From positions 88,944,697 through 89,008,696 of the forward strand of contig OX393551.1 of NCBI GenBank assembly GCA_947650365.1: a stretch of 64,000 nt of DNA, in the 5' to 3' direction. This DNA is from Chamaelirium japonicum. Lineage: Eukaryota; Streptophyta; Magnoliopsida; Liliales; Melanthiaceae. The translations under genes and the position numbers were made by a program. The notes under the pieces were generated by a model. That model worked only from the letters and a program-made list of their open reading frames with translations. It searched no databases and had not been told where the DNA came from. This document shows positions 36,816-48,466 of this stretch, one piece after another. Position 1 is the first letter of the stretch; each line of letters opens with the position of its first letter.

Positions 36816-38321
36816 CTTTTCTAGTCCTTGAAATAGGATTTGGGGTGACAACATCAGCTAAGGACATTCTAATATAAAAGCTGCTAGTTTGCCTGTAGGA
36901 ATGAGCTAAGACTATGTTCATAAGAAAATATTTTACTACATAATTTCTGATTCTTAATATTTTATTTGGATACAAATTAGACGACCCACTAATCGCAATT
37001 CATGGCGGCGACAGGCCATAACAGCTAATAACACCTATTAAATGTATAATGGAAATTTTTATACTCCTCTCGTAGTTTGAATTCCGTGTGTATTTGGTGT
37101 ATGAATTATTTAAAACTGTGTATATTTGATTTTTTTTTTGTCTAAATTGGACTATATTTGAAATATTGTCATGGCCTATGGACAGCTGAATATTGAGGGG
37201 GGGCCCTCACATAAGCTGGAAACAGCAAGGTGTTGAAGTGTTGAAAGCTAAAATGAATTGCCTTTCTTCACAGAGAGGGGGGGGGGGGTCCAATTTGTAC
37301 AGAAAACCACACAAGAAAAAGCTGGTCAGAATCTATTCTACAGTGTTCTTCTTATTATAAAGCTCCACCCTTCTTGTTTATTCTCGAAATGCTCAGGATC
37401 ACATGAACCCAATCATGCCACTGTACACTACTAATCATTGATGGCAATCAGAATTAAAATACAAAGATACTTTGTAAATCTCTGATTATTCTATCTTACA
37501 TGTTTTCCATCCATCCCCACTTCATGACTTTTAGTAGATACTGGTGTCAGAAAATCACATAAATTTCACCCCAACACACAAGAAGCATGTGGTTGTTCAG
37601 CACTTAGACAACATAGCAATCACTATAAGAATGAAGTTACATATTTCACTATAAGCATGGAGTTACATATTTCTCATCATAAAAATGCTGAAATTCCATT
37701 TGAATCACACTGCATTAGCTTTGAGTTTCACTATATAAGGACCTACGAAAACTATATAGATGATTGACAAGAAATTATCGACGACGGTTAGCTGATGTGC
37801 GGAAGCGATTGCACATACCGATGAGCCACCAGAAGCAAACCAAGCCTATAATATAGAATTGGCGTTACATTAATTTTTCTTTTAGGTGCGCCCATAACAT
37901 GGATACATATATGGGACCTAGCCCAACTGCAACCTTTCATTATGACACAATAAGAAAAGATTACAAAATTAACCTTAAGTTCAGAGATGACAAGAGCCAA
38001 AGCTTCTCAAGAGGTAAACCCTCCTCCACCAAGAGACGAGCTTTTCAAGACAACTTCCCTTCAACCATCACAAGTCCACTGTCCATCGACGATACCAAAT
38101 CGTGCATCATGGGAGTGCTCCACGTTCAATGCCCTTGCGTTCCTTACTCCTAAATCGTCAGTCATCGACAGTGTCCAAACTTGTGTGTGTTGGCACCTCC
38201 CTCAGCCATCTGTCGACGGCTCCATCGGCCTTAAATCTACGACTTCATCAATGGCTCAATATTGGTGCCCGTCTGCACCTTCACCAGGCACCCATCGACA
38301 CTTCTATCAACCCAACTCATC
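34047..38321. other. Gene-free interval with an (AC)n(AG)n microsatellite
   Basis: No frame above 145 codons and none resembling a known protein. The AT-rich, stop-rich sequence from 35.2 to 37.9 kb has no obvious repeats. The plus frame at 37987-38421 runs into the LTR of element B and is not convincing. Short G and T runs occur at 37130 and 37277. Confidence 0.45.
36743..36813. repeat. Compound microsatellite (AC)16(AG)19
   Basis: 'acacac' repeated from 36743 to 36774 passes directly into 'agagag' to 36813. Confidence 0.97.
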
Positions 38322-38326
38322 AGTGT

Positions 38327-38469
38327 TGATAGAAGAGGAGAGACCTAGGGTTTTGGAGAGAATGAATGTCTTCTCTATTGAGGGACTAAGCCCGAATATA
38401 TATGTACATCATAACACATGAACCCGACCCGACTATACATAAAACCCGATCCACCTCTATACATTAACA
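38327..38469 (-). repeat. Element B 3' LTR (143 bp)
   Basis: Plus-strand TGATAGAAGAGG to TACATTAACA. It ends beside the purine tract and is bounded on the left by AGTGT. Confidence 0.93.
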
Positions 38470-39142
38470 CTCCCCCTCAAACTCACGGTCGATCATATAC
38501 CAAGAGTTTGCTGATAAAATGCCTAAAGCGAGCAACTGTAAGAGCCTTCGTGAGAAAATCAGCAGTCTGCTCCATCGAATGAATGAATGGCAAGGAGATG
38601 ATGTGGACAATGAATTCCTGGCGAACATAGTGACAGTTAACCTCTTTATGTTTCGTTCGTTCGTGAAAACCGGGTTGCTAGCAATCTGGGTTGCTAGCAA
38701 TCTGAATAGCACTCCGGTTGTCACAGAATAGGGGTGCAGGCTCGGAGATCACAACTCCCAGGTCAAGGAGAAGGCGACGAAGCTAAACAATCTCTGCAGT
38801 GGTGGAAGCTATAGCCATGTATTCGACTTCGATGCTAGAGCGAGCAATAGACTCATGCTTCTTACTGTGCCAAGAAATGAGGGAGTCAACAAGGAACACA
38901 CTGTATTCAGTAGTAGAATGGCGAGTAACAATGTCTCCTGCCCAATCTGCATTGGAGTAGGCGCGCAGTACAAGAGTAGAGGTGGAGGGGAGAAGCAAAG
39001 AACGAGTGATAGTGCCCCTGAGATAGCGAATGATCCTGAGTACTGCGGCATAGTGAACAGATCGGGGAGCCTGAACAAACTGACTAACAATGCCGACTGC
39101 ATGAGCAATGTCAGGTCTAGTTATAGTGAGATAGACTAGCAT
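38470..39142 (-). pseudogene. Element B RNase H and C-terminus
   Basis: The 119-residue frame at 38783-39142 contains 'YLTITRPDIAHAVGIVSQFV', 'YSNADWAGD' and 'SSIEVEYMAI', the RNase H landmarks. The first acidic residue of 'YSDADWAG' is Asn here. A second frame (38464-38724) carries the C-terminal 'QIASNPVF' and is joined only by a frame change, with a small duplication around 'ggttgctagcaatctg' (38677-38704). Confidence 0.85.
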
Positions 39143-39171
39143 ACTAACAAACCTTGATATCTGGAGATGTC

Positions 39172-39905
39172 CTAAAGAGGCTCACCATCTGTAGGTAGGA
39201 GCTTCAAGCTGAGCTCCATGGGTGTGTTAGCACTTTGAGAGTCAGTGAGATCAGTATCGACAAGGATGTGAGAAATGTACTTCTGCTGGAATACCAACAA
39301 ACCACAAGTCGAGCGGGAAATCTCAAGACCAAGGAAGTATCGAAGAGGATCCAGATCTTTTATCTCAAACTGACTCTGAAGGTGACACTGAAGGGATGCT
39401 ATAGTGTCATTGTCGTCCCTATTGATGATCATATCATCCACATACAGTAGCAAAATAGCAAGACCCTGACTGGAGGAGTGGGTAAACAAGGCATAGTCAG
39501 AATATCGCTCTACAAACCCAGCGGCAAGAACTGCACTGCGAAAGCACTCAAACCAGGCACGAGGGGCCTGTTTGAGCCTATAGATAGCCCAGCGCAGACG
39601 ATAAACGTGCCCTAGAGGAATAGAAACACCCGATGGAGGAGCTATGTATACCTCGTCTGAGAGGTTACCGTGAAAGAACACATTGGTCATGTCCATTTCT
39701 TGGAGAGACCGCCCTCGAGAGTTGCTACAGCAAAGAGGGTGCACACAGTAGTCATCAGAGCAACTAGAGCAAACGTCTTCTCGTAGTCAATCCCATACTC
39801 CTGGAAGAAGCCACAAGCAACGAGACAAGTCTTATGTCGCTTAATGAAACTATCAGGTCGAGTCTTGACCTTGAAGATCCACTTATAACTAACAGTTACC
39901 ATGCT
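39172..39905 (-). pseudogene. Element B reverse transcriptase, frameshifted
   Basis: Two frames (39172-39744 and 39687-39902) together cover the domain. The catalytic 'LLYVDDMIIN' block is intact, unlike that of A, and 'MDMTNVFFHGNLSDEVY', 'YRLKQAPRAWFECF' and 'LRYFLGLEISRS' follow the family pattern. One frame change near 39700 separates 'YKWIFKVKTRPDSFIKRHK' from the rest. Confidence 0.88.
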
Positions 39906-40049
39906 GGAGGGACAAGGAACCAGATCCTAAGTTTGGGTGCGTTGAAAAGCCTCAAGCTCCATAAACATGGCCTACTGCCACTCTGGGTGTTAAGATACCT
40001 CACGGTATGACTAGGGTTCCTGGTGGTTATGGAAAGCAGTAAGAAAGGC

Positions 40050-41230
40050 CTAGTATGATAGGGAGTAGGAGGCAACAATGAAGTATCCAGAGGAATCTAA
40101 AGAGTCAGAGATAAAGACAGAATAGCCAAACCTATCAGGAGAGTAGTCATATATGTCAGGAGGGTGATGTTCGCACACAAGGTAGCACCGAACAGGGCTA
40201 GGATCTTCGACCGGAGAGAAGGGAGCAGCAGCAGTAGGTGAGGGAATACCAGTGGATACCAACTCGAGAGGAGTAACTGTGGAACAACGAATATAGACAC
40301 ACGTGACAGGTGCTAGTGGTAGAAGTGACGGGGGAGATGGGGGAGGTAGAGAAAGTGGAGGCAAGGAGGGTCCCGATGATGGTAGGGGTGGCTCAACTAG
40401 GGAAGGCACAACTGTAGGCGTGGGAGCAGGATAAGGAGGTAGGAAAGGGATGGTGAGAGGTGGAGGCGTAGAGGGTGATGTAGGTGGTGAGAGAAGATCT
40501 TGGGGTGTCAATAGAAAAGTATAGGACATCCTCCACAAAGGAAATATGACGACAGACACAAATCCGACGAGCCAAGGGATCATAGCACCGATATCCCTTG
40601 TGCTCCCGATTGAGCCCCAAGTGAACACACCTAACAGACCTAGTAAAAAGTTTAGTGTGCTCATGGGGAGGGAGGAGGATGAAACATGTGCACCCAAAGG
40701 TACGAAGAAGAGAGTAGTCAGGGGATGTGGAGTAAAACCGCTCGTACGGGGTAACACTAGAGAAGGTGGAGGATCGAGTGATGTTGATAAGGCGAATGAT
40801 GGTCAAAACAATCTCAGCCCAGTAGGAAAGTGAAGCAGAAGTAGACAGAAGTAAAGCTCACATTGTCTCAAGGACATAGCGATGCTTGTGCTCGGTGACT
40901 CTGTTCTGTTCATGGGTATGAGGGCACGACTGTTGGTGAAGAGTGTCATGAGTCTGAAGGATCTCACACATCTCAGATGAGAGATACTCCTGGGCACAAT
41001 CAGTTCGAAAGGTCTTAATGCGTCGAACAAACTAGGTGTGAAGCATATTAGTAAAGTTCCTATAAATATGAGGAATCTCGGAGTAGCGATGCATGAAATA
41101 GACCCAGGTGCAGCGGGAGTAATCATCTATAAAGCACACATAATATATAAAACTGGTAAAGGAGGCAACTGGAGCAAGACCTCACATGTCAGAGTGCACT
41201 AGATCAAAAGGAGCATTAGATCGGGAAGCA
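40050..41230 (-). pseudogene. Element B integrase, broken
   Basis: 'DLVHSDM' (about 41185-41205) marks the first catalytic aspartate. Frames at 40803-41126, 40393-40806 and 40050-40757 cover the remainder, with 'FGCTCFILLPPHEHTKL' and 'VRCVHLGLNREHKGY' typical of the C-terminal part of copia integrase, followed by a proline/serine-rich linker. Three frame changes split the gene. Confidence 0.85.
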
Positions 41231-42949
41231 CTAGCAGAAAAAGAAAGAGCTAGGTGCTTTCCCAACCGACGACCAGTGTGACCTAACCTTCTATACCACA
41301 GGTCGACATCAAAGGTGACAAACATAGTTGACGGAACTAAAGGAGTGAAAGTGGGAACCTGAAGGTGATCAAACTGATAGAGTCCCCCTGCCCGACGACC
41401 CAGCCCAACTCTTTGACCCGTCTGCGGATCCTGCAAAGAACAAAAAGAGGAACTAAAGATAACGGTCAGGCCCGAGTGATAAAGAAAACTAACAGAAATT
41501 AAATTAATATTTAAGAGGGGAGTATGATGAACACGGGGTAAGGTCAGGCGGTCAGTAGGATCGAAAGCAGAGGTGATAGATATACATTGCAAAATAGGTA
41601 CAATAGTGCCATCAGCACTGCGGACCCCAAGGTGGGTAGAAGGAGGGGTATAATCGGTGAGTACGGTAGAATCACAGGTGAGGTGGTAGAAGGCACCAAA
41701 GTCGAATATCCATATAGCAGCAGTACCAGGAGTGACAGACAGGCCATGAGCTGTCGAAGAGCTAATAGAGGCGAGGTGCCAGTGAAGTAGCTCCTCAAGT
41801 TGCTGAAGACGATTGGAGTCAGAATGGGGCAGAGCAGTAAAGGTGACGGAAGGCGCAGGCGTAGCTGAATCAATAGCAACAGGATGTCGCCACCATGGCG
41901 GAGGGGAACCCAACCATGGCCACAACTGACTGACTCGACAGGGGGACCAAGCCCAAGAACACCCTCAAAGCGGAGTGGCTGAGGAGTGTAGTGGAAGGCC
42001 ATAGTGCCAGGAGAGGCCATCAACATGTAACAGTGATGAGATACGGAGGCGAGTGTAGAGGTACCCTTGGACACCCTCGACGAGAGACTATGGGGAACCG
42101 ACAAAGCAGAGGGGAGAATCAGAGATGGGGATCCACGACGGAACAATGAAGGAGATCCAACCATGACGGAGCAAAAGAGGAGATCGATGGAGCAGCGGCC
42201 TCCATAGAGCAATCTCGACGGAGCGGAGAAGGTTGGAGTAGCAAATGGCACGGGTCTGGGCGGCAACTGTGAACAGGTGGTAGCGACTAAAAGGTGGCAA
42301 CAGCTAGAGGATGCAGTGTTGGTAGGTGGTGGGGTGGGGTGGAGGGCCGGGGTGGAGGGTTAGGGTGGAGGTGTGGAGAGCTAGGGTGGAGGGCCGTGGT
42401 GTCAGGGTGACATTGGGTGATGATCGGAGAGGAGAGGGGGGGTCGGGGTTAGTGATCGGAGAGGAGAAAGGGGTCGGGATGCTATGGTGTCAGGAGGTTG
42501 GGTGTAGGGGGTATTTGGTAGACGAAGGGTGATACGAGGTCATGAGCTACAGGGTCGGCCGAAGAAGGCAGGGGAGGCGGGGCGGGCTGCAGGTGATCGC
42601 AGGAGGAGGAAGGGGTGTGGGTTGCAAGTAGGGGGAGGGTCACGGAGGGGGTTCACAGGGGAGGTCGCGGAGGGGGGTCGGAGGGCCACGAATGGAAGAG
42701 GATTGCAGGGTGACAACCCGTGGTGCATGGGAGGCGGATCGCAGGCTGGTGGGATGCCGCGGGGAGCAGAGGCAATTGGAGGGGAAGCGGTTGAGGGTTG
42801 CACAGGAGAGCAGCGGATGCAGGGGAAGCAGGCAAGTGAATAGAGGAGACCGGGGGAGTGTTCAGCTGCCGCGGGTGATGACCGAAGGGAGGTTGCCGTG
42901 CTGTGGAGGAGGGGCTGCCATCTCGGGAAAACCTAGAGCTCTTATACCA
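41182..42949 (-). pseudogene. Element B protease, gag remnant and C-rich leader
   Basis: The minus frame 41182-41925 carries the protease region 'AIWIFDFGAFYHLT', where the usual DSGA active-site word has become DFGA, and 'LWYRRLGH' of the pre-integrase domain. Upstream (41930-42300) is a segment similar to element A around 7490-7690. The part from 42310 to 42900 is C-rich on the minus strand, the family leader. The gag core and zinc knuckle seen in C are not recognisable. Confidence 0.8.
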
Positions 42950-43091
42950 TGATAAAAGAGGAGAGATCTAGGGTTTGGAGAGAATGAATGTCTTCTTTAT
43001 TGAGGGACTAAGCTCGAATATATATGTACATCATAACACATGAACCCAACCCGACTATACATAAAACCCGATCCATCTTTATACATTAACA
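42950..43091 (-). repeat. Element B 5' LTR (142 bp)
   Basis: Plus-strand TGATAAAAGAGG to TACATTAACA. The primer-binding site (42938-42949) touches it and AGTGT follows it. Confidence 0.93.
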
Positions 43092-43429
43092 AGTGTCTTA
43101 AATGACACATGTTGATGACTTGGAAACTATGCCCTGCGCCATGCCCAAGTACTTGGCAATCGTGTTCCAGGTATCACATCCAACGATTTGCAACCATGCC
43201 CCCTCATCATGCACTTCACACTCTCACTCGGCACCCATACACCGCTTGCCTCTGCATGCACCGACCACCAAATACACATGAAAGGCGCTCTCCCACGCGC
43301 ACTGCACATGGCTCCTTCATGCGTGCACGGTTACCATACAACTTCTGAAGTATCTAGATAATAGGATATCTCTCCTAGAACCTCTTTCTTCCTGCTGGAG
43401 GCTCCACCATCATTTCCCCAACATCAAGA

Positions 43430-43846
43430 TGTTAAAAAACTTCCTTGGTCAAGCACTCCCAACCCTCCTAGAGATTTCGGAAGGCACACTTGGTCCCATC
43501 TCAATTGGTTGTAAGACCCTCCCGTCCAACCAACCCCTCCCCAGAGAAATTACCGACGAATCTTGTCAATCCTCTCTATCATTCAGGATGGAAAATAGAA
43601 AAATAAGCCAAGTAATAGGACTGGATAGAAGAAATCACCGCATTGACTAGAACCAGGCGGCCTCCCGTGGATAGGACTCGCCCATGCCAACCATCCATGC
43701 GGGTCTCGATCCTCTGTATGAGCTTCTTCGACTCTTTGTTCTTCAAAGCTCTGTCGCTTACCGGAATTCTCAGATACTTTATCGGTAGGCTCGCATTGCA
43801 GTTCATCATCCTCGAAAAAGAAGCTTCTGAGTTCCTCCTCCTCTCT
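43430..43846 (-). pseudogene. LINE reverse transcriptase C-terminal fragment
   Basis: The minus frame 43579-43809 reads 'LPIKYLRIPVSD', 'IETRMDGWHGRVLSTGGR' and 'LVLVNAVISSIQSYYLAYF', the conserved stretch just after the polymerase domain of plant L1-type LINEs. A different frame downstream continues with 'FLWGG' and 'DQVCLPKSLGGLGVLD', so a frameshift lies near 43580. The endonuclease and polymerase core are missing. Confidence 0.9.
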
Positions 43847-43847
43847 T

Positions 43848-45030
43848 TTTTTTTGACAATCCCTCTCAGTGAGATGAGGGGGGGTTCGGCCTAGACCCCT
43901 ACCAGTTTATTAAGAGAAAGACAAAGTACAGATAATGCTTAAGAGGCACCAACATCCGAGGTGTAACCACATCCAACACGGGCTAACAAAAACGCCCTGC
44001 ACTACAAGCCAGAAAAAACAAAAGCCCTCGATCTTTCCAATTCACGAATCTGTGCTAGGAAAGCCCCCGTGCCTTTCCCCTCAATGGAGAAGCCGACAGC
44101 CGAAGCTATATCAAGAATGGTGTTGTCCTCTAGCAGGTTGAGGGGTAGGCTCAGATCCTCCCCATCAAGGTTAGACAATTGATCCTGAAGGTCCTGCATG
44201 AAGGGGATCTGTCTCCCATGGCCCAAATGTGGCGTACCCTCGATGGAAGTCGAGAAGGCTAGTTGGCTCAGACCACTTGTGCAGGACGATCTAGGCCGTG
44301 GTGGTCGGTAGTGCATGTCAAGTTCAAGGGCTCTAGATTTGGCTCGAAGCAAAGCCCGAGCTTCAATTGAGTCTGACCCCCGATTAGCTAGTCTAGAACT
44401 GCATCGCATACTCAATAAGCAAAAAGAAGTAGTTGACCTAATGGCCTGAGCGAGTCCCCCATCCACTAGGCCTCCAATTAGTGAAACCCCAGTACCCGAT
44501 GGAGGGGGAACATCAGGAATTGCAATCCCATGGGCAGCCACACCGTTGCTGACTCCAAAGTTGTCCTTTTTGACCGGATGCTGCTCCTCAATTATCCCCT
44601 CACCTACAGATCCAACTCCAACTCCAGATGATGCAGGGAACTCATTGCTTTCTGCTGGCGCTTCAATGTGATCTATAGCGATCTCCTTATATGCGAGCTC
44701 CTCACATATACTCTACATTGCTATCTCTAATGCCGCATCCACAACCACAGTATCCAAAACATTGGGTCCATCTCCCAAATCCAAGTTGTCTCGACATCAA
44801 AAGCATCCAACCTCTCTATCCTTTGCAACAGCAACCACCTGATTACCATCCAAGGACATCTCCTTAGCAGCTCCACCCCTAAAGCCTAAGGAAAGTTGAT
44901 GCAGACGAGCCACTACGTGCAGTTTTTCTACAGCTGATGGCGTATTTTCATCCGCGCCGGAGATCCAGGAACCCGATCGTCGATCCGTCTGCATCAGTGG
45001 AAAGCTTAATCGAAGCCCCACAGTTTTGGT
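43848..45030 (-). pseudogene. Second LINE piece: ORF1-like region joined to a 3' tail
   Basis: A T-run at 43849-43857 with 'gacaatccctctcagtgaga' and 'ctaccagtttatt' is, on the minus strand, the 3' end and poly-A of a plant LINE, as at 33495. Just upstream lies a 179-residue minus frame (44002-44541) with 'RCSSRLANRGSDSIEARALL', which resembles the basic C-terminal part of LINE ORF1 proteins, and 'LHVVARLHQLSLGF' at 44797-45021. The endonuclease-polymerase part that should separate ORF1 from the tail is absent, so this is an internally deleted copy. The ORF1 assignment is tentative. Confidence 0.5.
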
Positions 45031-46120
45031 TTTTACTTTATTTCGATCCGACCAGCGGATCGTTAGTTATTTCAGTTTTTATTTCTGGTTTGGGTAGGTG
45101 CGAGCTATGTTCGCATCCGGTTCGAGCCACAGATGCCGAACTGACTCGTTTCTGTGTTTACTTTTTAGCCGTAGGATGTTAGGTTAGAATAGATCTCAAT
45201 GGATGAGATTCGAAGGGGAATTAAAAACCAAAAAAATCCTAACCTAAGCCCACCCGACCGGCCTTCTCTCTCTCTCCCGCGAACATGCCCCGCGCCCCCT
45301 CTCTCACCCGCGCGTCTCTCTCTCTCTCTCTACCCGACCGGCCCCTCTCTCTCTTCTTTCCTTTCCTTTTGTGGCTTTTGTTGTTTCATCCCCTTTAAAT
45401 CCCCACAAACCCTAATTGAGAGGGGAGATGAATTGAAATTGAAACCCTAGAAACGGAGAAGCGGCTCGCTTGTTCGGTTTATCCTTTCCGACGATTTCTT
45501 CTTTGCTTCTCATCCTGTTCTTCCTTCGCAAGCTTCTACCCCGCCGCCTCGCTATTCATCCTCGGCTTCACGGAAGATCGACGTGGAGTGTCTTCTTCTT
45601 CAAGATCATCGTCTCGGCTTCTTTACCCCGTCTTCTGGACCACACCTCCCCCTTCCGCGCCATTCCTCTGCAACATCGGAGCATCGGAAAGCTGCCGGCA
45701 TTGACCTCAGCACGGTTTGGATTGTCCTCTGATTTTTCATGTGATATTTTTCCTTTCCATTAACCGGCCTTGTTGCTGATTTTATGTTAGAATACTAAAT
45801 TTCTGTTTTCCCGAGAGTCTCATCCATTAGGATTTTATCGTTTAGGTTTGTGGTTGTTCTTTGATACAATGGCTTATTATTTGAGATGATGTTATTGTTT
45901 CATTGCTGAAATTCAGTTATATTAATATGAAATTAAGTCTCTTCTTGTCAATTTTATTATCTCGTTGAGTTAAATTTGTTTGGGAATGAATGGTCGATGA
46001 AACGTGATTATAAGCATTGCTGAAATTTATTGATACATGCTGAAATCTGATTTTTATTGTTAAATTCTGCACTTTGATTCATTTAAGCATTCCGCATCGC
46101 ATTTAGTTGATATCAGATCG
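45031..46120 (+). other. Unassigned region resembling a 5' untranslated leader
   Basis: CT-rich tracts (45260-45350), 'tttaaatcccc' and 'aaaccctaattg' followed by a short frame (45470-45763) and AT-rich intron-like sequence look like the first exon and intron of a plant gene, but no downstream exon was found. It might also be an LTR inserted in LINE sequence, since LINE-like sequence appears on both sides (44.0-45.0 and 46.1-46.35 kb). The question is left open. Confidence 0.3.
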
Positions 46121-46360
46121 TATCAAAAGTCCCTCCTCTGGATCCACAGATCCCACCCTCTCCTCCTGAACAGTCCCTAGAGGGTCACCATCTGTTACCC
46201 TGCTGACCTCTTCAACCTGAACCGCATCAGCTGTTGTCCCTGTATTGCTGCTCTCGCCGACAACATTAACCACTCCGGTCTCTCGAGATGAGGCCCGCTC
46301 AAGAAGCCCACCTCCTGATTGCCTACCGTCAGCAATAGAATAACGTTAACCACTCCTCCT
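46121..46360 (-). pseudogene. LINE ORF1-like fragment
   Basis: On the minus strand the sequence reads as a low-complexity acidic coding remnant with 'VVNVVGES' and 'VQVEEVSRVTDGD' words of the kind found between the zinc knuckle and C-terminus of plant LINE ORF1. It could be the continuation of the piece at 43848-45030. Weak evidence. Confidence 0.3.
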
Positions 46361-46521
46361 CTCTGCCTATGTAATATAGAGCAATTCATCATTCTTATGA
46401 GCAGTTCAATGTGCTTAAAGTGCACAAAAAAATTATGATTTAAGTGAGATTGCACCAGACAATTCATAACCAAATTTTAAGAGCTCCTACTAGAAATGAT
46501 TAATATTGCACGTATTGTGGC

Positions 46522-46851
46522 TGTTAGATACCCTCACGCCCCAAAACCGGGGTCGTAAGGGAAGGTCCACAGAGGGTATATAAAGTCAGTGATGGATGCC
46601 TTCCTCACCGACATGGGACTATCCGTTAACACTCCCCCTCACGCGGAGCACGTGTGGTAAGGATCCTCCCACGTGGAGCACACGTGGCAAGGCACGATCG
46701 GTGGGGAGCACCCGGAGCAAGAGCAAGAGACGGGCTAGCTCTGATACCATGTTAGATATCTTCACACCCCAAAACCCAGGTCGTAAGGAGAGATCCATAG
46801 AGGGTATATAAAGCAGGTGATTGATGCCTCCCTCAGCGATGTGGGACTACA
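46522..46851 (-). mobile_element. TRIM (miniature LTR retrotransposon), 330 bp
   Basis: Terminal direct repeats at 46522-46631 and 46750-46851 share 'tgttagata', 'ccccaaaacc', 'ggtcgtaagg', 'agagggtatataaag' and 'tgggacta'. A perfect GTGGC duplication (46517-46521, 46852-46856) flanks the element. Inside the right repeat the plus strand reads 'gctctgatacca' (46738-46749), a tRNA-iMet primer site on the minus strand, and inside the left repeat 'ctccccctcacgcgg' is the minus-strand purine tract. Only 118 bp lie between the repeats, with no coding capacity, so movement would have used proteins from another LTR element. Confidence 0.93.
46738..46749 (-). other. TRIM primer-binding site (tRNA-iMet)
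   Basis: RC of TGGTATCAGAGC, immediately adjacent to the right terminal repeat. Its perfect match and position fix the minus orientation. Confidence 0.93.
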
Positions 46852-47019
46852 GTGGCATAATTTAATTTCATGGTTTAAGTTGGTTTTTTATGAATGGCTT
46901 TCAGTCAACCATGAACCCTCAATCTTTCTCATCCGGGCTTGGAACTGGCAATGGTGATTTTACATTTAAATTTTTCTAGAATCCAATCAGTTATGCTTCA
47001 ATAAATTCTGTTCTCAGCT

Positions 47020-47920
<901 letters not shown>

Positions 47921-47970
<50 letters not shown>

Positions 47971-47977
47971 TCCCTTC

Positions 47978-48012
<35 letters not shown>
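47921..48012 (+). repeat. (CT)n tracts in the MYB 5' flank/leader
   Basis: Two runs (about 47921-47968 and 47985-48012) lie 230-320 bp before the MYB start codon. CT-rich sequence is common in plant core promoters and 5' leaders, so it may be part of the transcript's first exon. Confidence 0.9.
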
Positions 48013-48016
<4 letters not shown>

Positions 48017-48240
48017 CCTTTTTAGCTCATCCCTTCACTCTTAATTCCATTCCCTTCTCCACTGCTACCTGATTTCCTCAGCCCTCCTACCATCCCTTTC
48101 CTACACATTCCTCGCATACCCCTCAGAGGCTATCACCCACTTCCAAAATTCACTCGAAAGCCTCCCCTTGCCGACAATTCGCCAGGACCATACCGAAGCC
48201 TCCGGTCTCTGGGAAGGCTTTGCCGGCATTGCTCGCTGAA

Positions 48241-48412
48241 ATGGGGAGGCATTCCTGCTGCTACAAGCAAAAGCTGAGGAAAGGCCTCTGGTCCCCCGAG
48301 GAAGATGAGAAGCTCCTGAAGCATATTACCAAATATGGTCATGGGTGTTGGAGCTCTGTCCCTAAACAAGCAGGTGATAAAACAGCTTGGAATAGTACAA
48401 TGCATTGCAATT

Positions 48413-48466
<54 letters not shown>

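Larger units (their letters stand above)
38327..43091 (-). mobile_element. Copia retrotransposon B
   Basis: Same family as A and C, opposite orientation. The LTRs are 38327-38469 and 42950-43091, flanked by a perfect AGTGT duplication (38322-38326, 43092-43096). The primer site (42938-42949) reads TGGTATAAGAGC on the minus strand, one change from the tRNA-iMet complement. The purine tract (RC of 'ctccccctcaa', 38470-38480) lies inside the left LTR. About eight differences separate the LTRs by hand alignment, so B is the youngest of the three complete copies. Order on the minus strand: C-rich leader, protease, integrase, reverse transcriptase, RNase H. All genes are frameshifted. Confidence 0.95.

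Noticed and set aside
37987-38421. 144-residue plus frame
   Set aside because: It runs into the LTR of element B and resembles no protein.
45178-46110. Solo LTR beginning TGTTAGG
   Set aside because: No matching end with a 5-bp duplication could be found, so only an unassigned leader-like region is reported.
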